Positions 1-8,054 of a stretch of DNA of 51,255 nt are shown here, one piece after another. Source of the stretch: Gammaproteobacteria bacterium (GTDB lineage Bacteria; Pseudomonadota; Gammaproteobacteria; Steroidobacterales; Steroidobacteraceae); contig JAQGOE010000045.1 of the NCBI GenBank assembly GCA_028293725.1, forward strand, positions 1 through 51,255. The letters run 5' to 3'. The translations under genes were made by a program, and so were the position numbers. The stretch's first letter is position 1. Every line of letters begins with the position of its first letter. The notes beneath the pieces are model-generated. The model had not been told where the DNA came from. It worked only from the letters and a program-made list of their open reading frames with translations, and searched no databases.

Positions 1-249
1 AATATCCAGGGTGGGTGCTCCCATTCCAGGGAGCCGACCGTCTGGAGCCAGTTGATCGCTGGGAGCGTTTCCGCGAGGCGAAAAAGCCGCATTGATCACG
101 GTCGTAAACGCTGTCCGCAGATCCGCACAGCCATCTGGCCGGCTTCCTGTCGTTGGCGAAGCCGGCAAAGTGGCTTTGAGTGGGGATTCCAGAAGGAAGG
201 CGTTCGCGCCTGCCTCAAGCTCCTGCTCGAACGTGGCGCCGTCGTCCAC
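1..249 (-). other. Left edge: open minus-strand frame, no recognised gene
   Basis: From a GTG at 249 the minus strand stays open for 83 codons and runs off the left edge. The first part reads like an ordinary soluble protein (acidic, beginning VDDGATFEQELEAG) with high third-position GC. The later part loses that codon bias and I recognise no family. It may be the start of a gene continuing to the left, a decayed fragment, or chance openness in GC-rich DNA. No Shine-Dalgarno sequence convinces me. Bases 250-441 hold nothing else that I can support. Confidence 0.15.
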
Positions 250-441
250 GGGCGTGTTTCCGCGCAATCCTCGCCTTAGTTTTGAGGAGGCCGGCCGCTG
301 GGCCTAAGTCCAGGCTTCAGAGGAAAAGTGAAAGCGTTGGCCGTCTGCGTCCATCGGTTCGGGGTCGACGGTGAATGAGCCGTGGATCGCCGCCTCGCAC
401 GCCGCGCGCTCGTCGAATGCCCAACCGCAACGGAGATCCCA

Positions 442-1074
442 ATGTACGACCAATCCAAGCTATCCGAGTTGATCCGGTTCGCACACGTAAATGCGGGCTC
501 GACCGTCATCGACGTTTACCCAGGCGACGGCGACTGGACCCGCCTGTTCTCCGACGTCGTGGGACCCGAAGGACGGGTCTTCAGCTTCGTGCCGACCGAA
601 ATCGCTGATTTAAAGAACGATCAGGTCGGCCGCATGCGGACGCTGGCGAAGGAGCCGGGCCGAGAGAACGTCGAAGCCGTCTCAGCGGACCTCGTCGCGA
701 TGCCGGAGGCTACGCAGCCAGCGGATGTCCTGTGGCTGCACCTGTTCTACCACGATCTCCATACTGCGCTGATCCAGGCCAGGGGCGCGACGGCGGCCCA
801 CTTCAATCGAGCTGTCTACGAGCGGCTGAAGCCCGGCGGGTCCTACGTCATCGTAGACCACGCCGCCGCCGCCGGGGCGGGCACGAGCGACGCGCAGTCG
901 CTGCATCGGATTGAGCCTGCATCCGTTCGCGCGGAGGTGGAGGCGGCCGGCTTCGTACTGGACGCGGAAAGCACTATGCTCGCGAACGACGCCGATCCAC
1001 ACTCGATCAAGGTGTTCGATCCCTCGATCAAGGGCGAGACCGATCGCTTCGCCTATCGGTTCGTGAAGCCCTGA
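442..1074 (+). CDS. Class I SAM-dependent methyltransferase (small, probably cytosolic)
   Basis: The predicted protein has 210 residues. An S-adenosylmethionine-binding core is visible: the motif VIDVYPGDGDWT near residues 22-33 stands for the glycine-rich motif I. The segment LWLHLFYHDLH near residue 100 and LKPGGSYVIVDH near 131 are the later strands typical of Rossmann-fold methyltransferases of the 'predicted methyltransferase' group. There is no signal peptide in this start choice. I start at the ATG at 442 because CGGAGAT lies 5-10 bases upstream; an upstream ATG at 382 in the same frame adds 20 residues without family character. The substrate cannot be read from the sequence. The gene stands alone between an empty left flank and a decayed nuclease gene. 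Confidence 0.8.
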   Translation: MYDQSKLSELIRFAHVNAGSTVIDVYPGDGDWTRLFSDVVGPEGRVFSFVPTEIADLKNDQVGRMRTLAKEPGRENVEAVSADLVAMPEATQPADVLWLHLFYHDLHTALIQARGATAAHFNRAVYERLKPGGSYVIVDHAAAAGAGTSDAQSLHRIEPASVRAEVEAAGFVLDAESTMLANDADPHSIKVFDPSIKGETDRFAYRFVKP

Positions 1075-1386
1075 CAGGTCCCGGCACCGACTTCATGTCG
1101 AACTCTCCAATGGGTGCAAACAATCCCATCGAAGACGCCAAGGCAATCCTGCTTGCCGCCACGAAGTTGGCATTGGATGAACTCGTCTGCTGGGCACACG
1201 CCGCGATGGCGGCGAAGGCCGCTAAAGCGTCATCGCGACCGACCAAAATCGGCGCGGAGGAGGGGCTTGGAACTATCCGAAGGAGGTGTGGGCGGGGACT
1301 GGGGATGGACTCCATCAGAGTTGGTACTGGCTTGATTGTCGCCATCCTCGCACGCGCATATGCCGTGTCCATCGGACACCGCAGTG
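1075..1386. other. 312-bp stretch with no supported gene
   Basis: Both strands carry open frames (plus 1095-1454, minus 1028-1390), but neither product resembles a family I know, neither has a clear ribosome-binding site, and both run into neighbouring genes in antisense. The plus frame gives an alanine-rich helix-like stretch (residues 12-45), which is common by chance at this GC content. Together with the broken gene that follows, this looks like a small decayed region. Confidence 0.4.
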
Positions 1387-1959
1387 TCAATTCGAGTCGA
1401 AAACCGACTGCAGGTCAGGTGCTTCGAAGGCGCGCTCGACCCACGTCTCGATAGATGCTACATCCGCGGCGAAAATACGCTGATGAAGAGCGGCAGGGAT
1501 GGCGCCGAAGCGTATCTCCAGGAGACGCGTCAGTATTTTAGCTTCACCTCTTGCTTCACCTCTTGCTTCGCCCTCCGCTCTGCCTTCGGCGCGGCCCTCC
1601 GCTTTACCCTTGTCGTAATAGGCTTGAGTAAGCCATCCCATAATCAGCTCCTTCCGGTCGGGCACGAGTCGCTGCAACGCTTCGTGCATGACCTTGTTGT
1701 CTAACGCAATCGAGCCCCGGTCCAGGTAAGTGAGGATCACTAGTAGATCCTTCTCTTCCAGCCCGGGTGCTTCCGCCAGAACCAGATCGATACAATCGGG
1801 CAGTTCCGGGCGCCGGCTATATTTTAGGGCCTTCAGGAAAGCTCGCAAGCGCGCCTCGGCGGATAACGCCCGGTCATCGATCAGCGGTAAATCAACCAAC
1901 GCGTGGCGGAAGGACGGCAGATAGGGTCGCAGGGGTTCAGGCACGGAGCCGAATAACAC
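1387..1959 (-). pseudogene. C-terminal fragment of an Rpn-family nuclease / transposase_31 protein
   Basis: The frame encodes about 190 residues that match the C-terminal half of Rpn (recombination-promoting nuclease, transposase_31) proteins. It opens with the PEPLRPYLPSFRHALVDL segment, continues through a helical region (LLVILTYLDRG, MGWLTQAYYDKGKAEGRAEG) and ends in the conserved tail that follows the charged repeat. Intact members are near 300 residues and carry a PD-(D/E)XK nuclease domain first. Here the frame is closed by a TGA at 2010-2008 and no nuclease domain is found upstream. The GTG at 1959 is only the first possible start. The gene is therefore most likely a decayed remnant. 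An expressed C-terminal short form cannot be excluded, because internal translation of short forms is known in Rpn families. Confidence 0.7.
1541..1612 (-). repeat. Six 12-bp tandem units coding a Gly-Glu-Ala-Arg repeat
   Basis: Six consecutive 12-base units begin with GCTTCACCTCTT, repeated exactly at 1541 and 1553, then drift (GCTTCGCCCTCC, GCTCTGCCTTCG and so on). On the minus strand they encode four-residue repeats of the KAEG/RAEG/EARG type. This charged linker is usual in Rpn-family proteins and expands by slippage. The two exact copies are the youngest. Confidence 0.8.
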
Positions 1960-2101
1960 GTAGGTCGCTAACGTGGTGATGCGCGTGAACGTTTCGTCGG
2001 TGCGTTTTCATGTGCGCCATCCCGGCATCGTGCCGCGTGTTGGTGCTGGGTGGCGGTGGTGGGCTCCGCATCCACCCCGCGGACGCCAGCCGCCCCCACT
2101 C

Positions 2102-2129
2102 TTGCATCCCCGCCTGTTTCGTCTATAAT
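2102..2129 (+). promoter_or_regulatory. Sigma-70-like promoter of the GbsR operon
   Basis: A perfect -10 hexamer TATAAT (2124-2129) lies 16 bases after TTGCAT (2102-2107), a fair -35. The expected start of transcription near 2136 falls inside the palindrome that follows, so a bound repressor would block initiation. Confidence 0.6.
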
Positions 2130-2152
2130 TTCAGTACTTACTGAAATTATAG
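2123..2152. promoter_or_regulatory. Perfect 14+14 bp palindromic operator
   Basis: The arm CTATAATTTCAGTA (2123-2136) is repeated exactly in inverted form at 2139-2152, with a two-base centre (CT). The site covers the -10 box and the probable transcription start and ends 9 bases before the GbsR start codon. A MarR-type dimer binds such sites, so autorepression by the first gene of the operon is the simplest reading. Confidence 0.75.
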
Positions 2153-2161
2153 ATTAAACAT

Positions 2162-2686
2162 ATGAAGCTGACCCCCGTAATGCAGCGCTACATCGTCCAC
2201 TGGGGCGAGATGGGCAGCCGTTGGGGCGTCAATCGCTCGGTCGCGCAGATCCATGCGCTTCTGTACCTCTCACCCCAACCCGTGCACGCCGACGAGATCG
2301 CCGAAACGTTGGGGATTGCTCGCTCGAACGTGAGCATGGGTCTGAAAGAGCTGCTCGCCTGGGACCTCATCCAGGTCACCCATACCCTCGGCGACCGCCG
2401 CGACTTTTTCACCGCTCCGCACGATCCATGGGAAGTCGTCCAGATCGTCGTCGAAGGGCGCAAGCGCCGCGAGATCGATCCCACAGTCGCCCTGCTGCGC
2501 GAATGCGCCGTGGCGCTGCAGAAGGATACTGAGACACCGCCGGAAGTCCGCGATCGGATCGTCGCGCAGATGGAGTTTTTCGAGACTCTGACCGACTGGT
2601 ACGACTCCATCAAGAATCTGCCGCGCAAGACGCTGTTGAAGATGATGCGCCTCGGACAGAAGATCGCGAAGGTAATCGGCGAGTGA
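2162..2686 (+). CDS. GbsR/MarR-family transcriptional regulator
   Basis: The 174-residue protein has the GbsR/MarR layout. A winged helix-turn-helix occupies roughly residues 20-85, with HADEIAETLGIARSNVSMGLKELLAWDLI as helix-turn-helix and recognition helix, then the wing (THTLGDRRDFFTA). A helical dimerisation tail follows and ends in a basic helix. It begins at the ATG 9 bases after a perfect palindrome that overlaps the promoter, so it probably represses its own operon. The next gene starts 27 bases downstream and the third overlaps that one, making a three-gene unit. Family members answer to small ligands such as choline or lipids; the ligand here is unknown. Confidence 0.85.
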   Translation: MKLTPVMQRYIVHWGEMGSRWGVNRSVAQIHALLYLSPQPVHADEIAETLGIARSNVSMGLKELLAWDLIQVTHTLGDRRDFFTAPHDPWEVVQIVVEGRKRREIDPTVALLRECAVALQKDTETPPEVRDRIVAQMEFFETLTDWYDSIKNLPRKTLLKMMRLGQKIAKVIGE

Positions 2687-2713
2687 GCAGGAGACGCTGC
2701 CCGGGAGGGTACG

Positions 2714-3436
2714 ATGGCCAACACCAAAACGCTTACATTCACTCCGCGCCCCGCCGCCACAAAGGCGCCAGCATCCGCTAGCCCCGCCCGCCGCGAGTGG
2801 CATCGTCCTGCAGGCATGCACGGCCTCCTCGGCGATGTCGCCTGGCGACGGCTACCACCCGCCGTACGAACACGCTTCGGCGAACCCGTACAGAAAGTTG
2901 ACTACGTCGGTGAATTCGACGTTGTCAGAGCGAGCATCATTGGGCGTGTCATCGCATTGCTCTGCAAAGCCATCGGCACTCCGGTCGTGCCGCGCACCGG
3001 ACTCCGCATACCCGCCATCATCCACGTAGGTCCCGTCGATAGAGGCGCGAGTTGGCTTCGCGAATACCGCTGGCCGAATGGACGCGCGTGCCGGGTGCAC
3101 TCGACAAAGGTCATCGGCGCCGATGGCAGTCTCACGGAGGAGCTACCAGCAGGCCTGCGCATGCCCCTGTCTGTCTACCAGCGACGCGGCGTGCTCCACT
3201 TCGTCAGCAAAGGCTACTACTTCGAGTTCAGAATTCCCTGGAGCTCGGGCCGCCTGGCCTTCGGCCCCAGCCTGAAAATCCCCCTCCCGATCTGGCTCTC
3301 CCCCGGCACGACTCACGTCGAGCACGCCGACGAGTCGAACGGTTGGTTCCGTTTCACCATGACCGTCACCCATCCCCTCTTCGGCGAAGTCTTCTACCAG
3401 ACCGGCCGCTTCCGCGCGGCAAGAGAGCCGTCATGA
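2714..3436 (+). CDS. DUF4166 domain protein
   Basis: The product has 240 residues. After a low-complexity Ala/Pro/Arg start (residues 1-30), the sequence has the features of DUF4166: LPPAVRTRFGEPVQKVDYVGEFDVVRAS, then repeated beta-strand segments with many Trp/Tyr/Phe residues (REYRWPNGRACRVHS, HFVSKGYYFEFRIPW) and a C-terminal FGEVFYQTGRF. No signal peptide or membrane span is clear. The ATG is preceded by GGGAGGG at a good distance. It shares an ATGA overlap with the following epimerase gene, so the two are translationally coupled. DUF4166 domains often stand beside, or are fused to, TIGR01777 or saccharopine-dehydrogenase-like oxidoreductases. The biochemical role is unknown. Confidence 0.8.
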   Translation: MANTKTLTFTPRPAATKAPASASPARREWHRPAGMHGLLGDVAWRRLPPAVRTRFGEPVQKVDYVGEFDVVRASIIGRVIALLCKAIGTPVVPRTGLRIPAIIHVGPVDRGASWLREYRWPNGRACRVHSTKVIGADGSLTEELPAGLRMPLSVYQRRGVLHFVSKGYYFEFRIPWSSGRLAFGPSLKIPLPIWLSPGTTHVEHADESNGWFRFTMTVTHPLFGEVFYQTGRFRAAREPS

Positions 3437-4782
3437 CACGCCCGGCAGAATGGGTGCGCAACCCCATCGAAGTACGCACGAGCACCGATTCTCGAACGGT
3501 GCTGATCACCGGAGGCACCGGCTTCATCGGCGGGCACCTGATAAGGCGCCTGCTGTTACGCGGCGAACGAGTCATCGTACTCACCCGCGATGCCGATCGC
3601 GCACTGAACCGCTTCGGACCGCACGTACGCATCATTACCGCCCTGAAGGAAATACCCAACGACGAGCGGATCGAGATCATCGTGAACCTGGCCGGCGCGC
3701 GCATCCTGGGATTTCCCTGGACAAAAGCGCGCCGCGAGAAGCTCATCAATAGCAGAGTCAGCACCACGCGCGCCCTGGTGGATCTGTGTGGACGCCTCGT
3801 CCATCCCCCACGAGTCTTCGTAACCGCAAGCGCCATTGGCTATTACGGTCTGGGCGGCGACGACCCAATCGACGAACGGGGTAGCCCGCAACCGATTTTC
3901 CAGTCCCAACTCTGTCAGGAATGGGAAGCCGCAGCAGCAGCCGCAGACAGCCTGGGAGCACGGGTAGTCAGACTGCGGATTGGGCTCGTGCTAGCGCGCA
4001 GCGGCGGAGCGCTACCGCAACTCGCGAGGCCGGTGCGCTTCGGTCTCGGCGCAGTGCTCGGGAGTGGAAAACAGTGGGTCTCGTGGATCCATATCGCCGA
4101 CCTCATCCGCCTGTTTGAATTCGCGCTCGACACCCCGACATGCCGAGGCGCGGTGAACGCTGTATCCCCCGCGGCTGCTACACACGCCCAGATGCAATGC
4201 CTGCTCGCGAAAACCCTCCACCGTCCGCTGTGGATGCGCGTTCCCGCGATCTTCATTCGCGCAGCATTGGGAGAAATGTCCCAGTTACTCGTCGATGGAC
4301 AAAGAGTGGCACCCAGTCGTGCGCTCGCGGCGGGCTTCGTATTCAAATTTCCAAATCTCGGCGGGGCCCTGGAGCATCTGCTCGGGCGCCGTCCGCCAAA
4401 GGCAACTGACACCGCGGCAGCCATTTACTACAACGGCGAATGCCCGATATGCCGCACGGAAATGGAACACTACGCCGACCTCTGCGCCATATCCCGCCCG
4501 GACCTGCGCTTCGTGGACTCCACGAAACAGCCCAATGAATTCGCGAGCTGCGGACTACGTCGCGAGCACCTGGAGCGGCGTGTCTACATACGAGACGGCG
4601 AAGATCGGATTCTCAGTGGCATGCCGGCCATCATTGCGCTGTGGTGGAGGATGCCGGGCTACGTTTGGTTAGCGAGGACACTCAGCCTGCCCCTGCTACG
4701 GCAGGCGTCAGTCATGCTGTACGACCACGTAATCGCACCCAGTCTGGCCCATTGGGCGCGAACCCGCGCGCTCAAATCTTAG
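3433..4782 (+). CDS. TIGR01777-type NAD(P)-dependent epimerase fused to a DCC (DUF393) thiol-oxidoreductase domain
   Basis: The start at 3433 overlaps the DUF4166 stop (ATGA) and gives 449 residues. Residues 22-320 form an extended SDR epimerase of the TIGR01777 (YfcH-like) group: the dinucleotide motif GGTGFIGGH at 27-35, NLAGARI, FPWTKARREKLINSR, SAIGYYG for the catalytic tyrosine strand, and the C-terminal AAGFVFKFPNL. From about residue 330 a DCC domain follows, with YYNGECPIC containing Cys337 and Cys340, and the later SGMPAIIALWWRMPGY segment. In most genomes the two are separate proteins. The fusion suggests linked functions, perhaps redox handling of a lipid or quinone-like substrate, but no substrate is established. 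It is the last gene of the GbsR operon. Confidence 0.85.
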   Translation: MTRPAEWVRNPIEVRTSTDSRTVLITGGTGFIGGHLIRRLLLRGERVIVLTRDADRALNRFGPHVRIITALKEIPNDERIEIIVNLAGARILGFPWTKARREKLINSRVSTTRALVDLCGRLVHPPRVFVTASAIGYYGLGGDDPIDERGSPQPIFQSQLCQEWEAAAAAADSLGARVVRLRIGLVLARSGGALPQLARPVRFGLGAVLGSGKQWVSWIHIADLIRLFEFALDTPTCRGAVNAVSPAAATHAQMQCLLAKTLHRPLWMRVPAIFIRAALGEMSQLLVDGQRVAPSRALAAGFVFKFPNLGGALEHLLGRRPPKATDTAAAIYYNGECPICRTEMEHYADLCAISRPDLRFVDSTKQPNEFASCGLRREHLERRVYIRDGEDRILSGMPAIIALWWRMPGYVWLARTLSLPLLRQASVMLYDHVIAPSLAHWARTRALKS

Positions 4783-7060
4783 CCAGCGCCGCCTTCACCC
4801 GCGGCGGACTCAACGGCACTCGCCGCATACGAACCCCCGTCGCGTCCCAGAACGCATTGGCGACCGCGGCCGGCACACACCGCATCGTCGGCTCGCCGGC
4901 GCCCGACGGCGCCACGTCGGTGCTGTTGATCAGCACGATGTCGATCTCTTCCGGAGCGTCGCGAATCTCGAGGATCGGGTAACTCGCCCAGTCGACACTC
5001 TTGACAGTGTTGCGATCGAAGTGCACCTCTTCAAACAGCGTGCGTGAGAGCCCCTGCACGACATTGCCCTCGATAGTCTGCCGCAGCGACTTCGGGTTGA
5101 TGATGAGTCCGCAGTCGTGGGCGACGGTAAACTTGCGCGCCCAGATGCGCCCATCCTTCGGGTACACCTCGATATCCGCTATGACAGCGACCACCGTGTC
5201 ACTACGTTGCGCGTACGCTATACCCCGGCCGTGAAGCACTTTCGCGTGAAGTGAGCGTACACGGTGGGCCGGCGCGCGCCGCGGCGTCCAGCCGGCCTTC
5301 TCCGCAACGGCCTTCACAATCGCCGCATCACGAGGAGCGGTAATGTACTGCAGGCGAAACTCCACCGGATCCGCCTTCACAGCCGCAGCGATCTCGTCGA
5401 TGAACTGCTCGCTTCCGAAGTGGACTTCCGGTCCCAGGGGATCCCGTAGGTGGGAAGTCCGCAACGGCGAGCAACGATCCAACAGCGGTGGCACCACCTC
5501 CCAGGCCAGGAGCTTGGCGCCAAATGCATAACTCTCCGACGGCGACCCGAGGCCCGCCCCAGGATTCAACGGCAGTCCGAGTGTCATTCCCGCCAGGCAA
5601 TCCCGCGGATCGGACTCGTTGAACATCACGTTCACCCGTGAGAGTCCCTTCGTTACGAATTCGTAGGCAATCACCTTCCCAGACGCATCGAGCCCGGCCC
5701 GAGCCCGATGCACACACGCAGCGCCCTTCGGATCCCAAGCGGTGCCATCGGAACGCATCCCCTGCACACGCACCGGACGACCCGTGAGCTTCGACAGATA
5801 TGCAGCATCCATCGCAGCATCGCCAGCATCATTGCGGCCGTATGAGCCGGGGCCCATGACCCAGATGCCTCTGACTTTCTCAGGGGGCAGCCCCAGCAGC
5901 TTCGCAACTCCGTCACGCGTCGAATGCGGTTTCTGCGAGCCGGTCCAGATAGTCGCCTCGCCACTCTTCACGTCGGCGACAGCACACGCGGGTCCCATAC
6001 TGGCGTGCGACTGTAGCGGCCAGTGATACTCCGCCTCGATGATGCGCGCAGCCGCTTTAAACGCGGACTCGGTATCGCCCTTCCTGGTGGTCTCTTCGCG
6101 TTTGACGACCGTGGCGTCACGAATGTGATCGTGCAATCCGTCTGCGCCCGGAAAGGGATCCACATCGTGGGGCGTCCATTTCACATCCAGAGTACGAGCC
6201 GCCTCGATTGCGTCCCACTCACGCTCTGCGACAACGGCGAGAAACTCACCCTCGCGCACCACCCGCGCGTTCTTGATTGAATCTGCATTCACGCCGGCGA
6301 TGGTGCTGCCGCCCGTCGGCGGCCGAATCATCCGCGCGTGAAGCATCCCGGGAACGCGGATGTCGGTCACATAATCAGCGGTACCGAAGATTTTTCCAGC
6401 GACGTCACGGCGTGGAACCGACTTCCCCACGAGTTGGTAATCGCTCAACGGCTTGGGCCGGGCCTGGCCCTTCACATCCATGAAGTTGCCTACCTGCTTG
6501 TTCCACTCGACCGATGCAGCGAAATGCTTGCCGCCGATGAGGTCCGCATAACTGACGCTACTCGCCGGCGTATTCGTCACTGCTACAACGCCGTTTGTAA
6601 CAGTCAACTTATCGGTCGGTACTTTCAGCACACCGGCGGCTCGCTCGACGAGGATGCGACGCGCCTCGGCCGCCGCGTTCCGCAGCGGCTTGGCACCGAG
6701 CGATACGCCCGTGCTGCCGGAGGCGCCGCCCTGGTTGCACGAAGTCGCGGTGTCGCCCATGCGCACGGTGACATGCACGACCGCGACATCGAGCTCTTCC
6801 GCAACGATCTGCGCAATCGCAACTTCCAACCCCTGGCCCATATCCATTTTTCCGAAGAAGGCTTCCGCAGTGCCGTCCGGAAGAATGGCAATCCAGGAGT
6901 CGAGTTGGTCGGGCGAAGGGAACTGGGGTAGCGGCGCGGCGCCGCCCGTCTGCGCGAGCGCGGCAGAGACGCCGAGACTCATGCTCGTTGATACGACCAG
7001 CGCACCCGAAGTCAGCAGGAACTCCCGGCGCGACAGCGGCTGCGCGAATTCGGTTGCCAT
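4772..7060 (-). CDS. Molybdopterin-binding large subunit of a xanthine dehydrogenase-family (IorB-like) oxidoreductase
   Basis: The product has 762 residues. A Tat signal is clear (SRREFLLTSGALV, Arg11-Arg12, then a hydrophobic run to ALAQ), so the enzyme should be exported folded with its cofactor. The body carries the expected segments: GKMDMGQGLEVAIAQIVAEEL, GGASGSTGVSLGAKPLRNAA, VPRRDVAGKIFGTADYVTDI, and the C-terminal GAGEP, whose glutamate (E723) is the conserved catalytic base of molybdenum hydroxylases. This size and Tat export fit isoquinoline 1-oxidoreductase or aldehyde dehydrogenase beta chains. The gene for the [2Fe-2S] subunit is 7 bases upstream on the same strand. No cytochrome gene is attached, but a triheme cytochrome lies at 25.9 kb. 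The natural substrate (an aldehyde or N-heterocycle) cannot be told. Its end overlaps the convergent epimerase gene by 11 bases. Confidence 0.88.
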   Translation of the reverse strand: MATEFAQPLSRREFLLTSGALVVSTSMSLGVSAALAQTGGAAPLPQFPSPDQLDSWIAILPDGTAEAFFGKMDMGQGLEVAIAQIVAEELDVAVVHVTVRMGDTATSCNQGGASGSTGVSLGAKPLRNAAAEARRILVERAAGVLKVPTDKLTVTNGVVAVTNTPASSVSYADLIGGKHFAASVEWNKQVGNFMDVKGQARPKPLSDYQLVGKSVPRRDVAGKIFGTADYVTDIRVPGMLHARMIRPPTGGSTIAGVNADSIKNARVVREGEFLAVVAEREWDAIEAARTLDVKWTPHDVDPFPGADGLHDHIRDATVVKREETTRKGDTESAFKAAARIIEAEYHWPLQSHASMGPACAVADVKSGEATIWTGSQKPHSTRDGVAKLLGLPPEKVRGIWVMGPGSYGRNDAGDAAMDAAYLSKLTGRPVRVQGMRSDGTAWDPKGAACVHRARAGLDASGKVIAYEFVTKGLSRVNVMFNESDPRDCLAGMTLGLPLNPGAGLGSPSESYAFGAKLLAWEVVPPLLDRCSPLRTSHLRDPLGPEVHFGSEQFIDEIAAAVKADPVEFRLQYITAPRDAAIVKAVAEKAGWTPRRAPAHRVRSLHAKVLHGRGIAYAQRSDTVVAVIADIEVYPKDGRIWARKFTVAHDCGLIINPKSLRQTIEGNVVQGLSRTLFEEVHFDRNTVKSVDWASYPILEIRDAPEEIDIVLINSTDVAPSGAGEPTMRCVPAAVANAFWDATGVRMRRVPLSPPRVKAALAKI

Positions 7061-7067
7061 GGCGACC

Positions 7068-7547
7068 TCAGGTGGCGGCGGTTTCAGCCATGAGCGCGCG
7101 GGCGCGCTTCACGGCCCGCATGATCGACATATGAGTACCGCAACGGCACTTCAGCCCCGCGAGCCCAGCGCGGATCTGCTCATCCGTTGCCTTTGGATTG
7201 CCGTTCAACAAGGCTGCGGCCGTCATGATCCAGCCGTTGACGCAGTAACCACACTGAGGAACCTGCTCTTCTATGTAGGCCTGTTGGACCGCGTGTGGCT
7301 TTTCCGGCGTTCCCAACCCCTTGATTGTCGTGATCGATCTGCCCTGTACGCTCGACAGTGGCGTGATACACGAGCGCAAAGCTTGTCCGTCGAGGTGCAC
7401 CGTACAAGCGCCACACTGAGCCAGTCCGCAACCAAAATGCGGATTGTTGTGGCCAAGGTCGTTACGGATGGCATACAGAAGGGGCATGGCGGTATCGGCG
7501 TCGACTGAAACGGGCCGCCCGTCGAGGGTGAATTCCACGCTAGCCAC
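7068..7547 (-). CDS. [2Fe-2S] subunit of a xanthine dehydrogenase-family oxidoreductase (IorA-like)
   Basis: The protein has 159 residues from the GTG at 7547, which I choose because GGAGGAG lies 5 bases upstream; an ATG at 7604 adds 19 residues without family character. The N-terminal plant-type ferredoxin domain has Cys40, Cys45, Cys48 and Cys60 ([18 protein letters not shown]). The C-terminal helical domain binds a second [2Fe-2S] cluster through Cys99, Cys102, Cys134 and Cys136 (QCGYC, CRCG). It would pass electrons from the molybdenum site of the partner encoded 7 bases downstream to an outside acceptor. It has no Tat signal and presumably rides out with the large subunit. Confidence 0.9.
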   Translation of the reverse strand: MASVEFTLDGRPVSVDADTAMPLLYAIRNDLGHNNPHFGCGLAQCGACTVHLDGQALRSCITPLSSVQGRSITTIKGLGTPEKPHAVQQAYIEEQVPQCGYCVNGWIMTAAALLNGNPKATDEQIRAGLAGLKCRCGTHMSIMRAVKRARALMAETAAT

Positions 7548-7665
7548 ACAGGCTCCTCCAGATTGAAGGCCTGCAGTGTTGCCCGGACTCGCGCCACCGC
7601 GCAATTATCGTTCGAGTCGCGGTCGACTCGCGGACGTTAGGTTCGAGGTGATATCACGCGGCGTC

Positions 7666-7944
7666 TCAGCCAGTGATCGGCTGATCCTGCGGCCGCGGTC
7701 CCACCACATGCCAGGGAATCGGCACGATCTTCGCGGGAGTGGCCTCATCCGCGCAGTCAAACCCATCCTCGGTCCCGTTCGGCTTACAGATGAGATCGTG
7801 ATAGCCGACTTGGCTGGAGTCCGAGGCCGGCGGCGTCGCAGGTGCGGGCGCACTGACGTGCGCGGCGGAAACATCGGGAGTCTGTGCCCCGGCGGCGGCG
7901 GCGGCGCCGAGCAGGAGCACTGTCATTACCGTGGTCTTCAGCAC
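7666..7944 (-). CDS. Small exported protein of unknown function
   Basis: The product has 92 residues. A signal peptide is clear (MLKTTVMTVLLLGAAAAAGAQ, cleavage after AGA). An Ala/Pro/Ser linker follows, then a short domain with two cysteines (DLICKPNGTEDGFDCADEA) that could form one disulfide. Similar short periplasmic proteins with a single Cys pair are common and mostly uncharacterised. No neighbour indicates a role. The coding potential rests on the signal peptide and balanced composition. Confidence 0.55.
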   Translation of the reverse strand: MLKTTVMTVLLLGAAAAAGAQTPDVSAAHVSAPAPATPPASDSSQVGYHDLICKPNGTEDGFDCADEATPAKIVPIPWHVVGPRPQDQPITG

Positions 7945-8054
7945 TAAATCCCCTCATCCACTCCCTTACGGAGCGCTGTGCTTTTGTTCTTTCGACCAGG
8001 AGATGCTAGCAGGACGCGCCCTGGGACCAGGGGGCAGGTGACATAAGGACGTGA

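Noticed and set aside
1095..1454. Plus-strand open frame of 119 codons in the gap after the methyltransferase
   Set aside because: It has no ribosome-binding site, no known family, and its end runs antisense into the Rpn remnant. The opposite strand is equally open (1028-1390), which points to base composition rather than coding.
1541..1612. 12-bp tandem repeats as a CRISPR-like or integration site
   Set aside because: The units are too short, have no spacers and lie inside a coding frame where they encode the typical charged linker of Rpn proteins.
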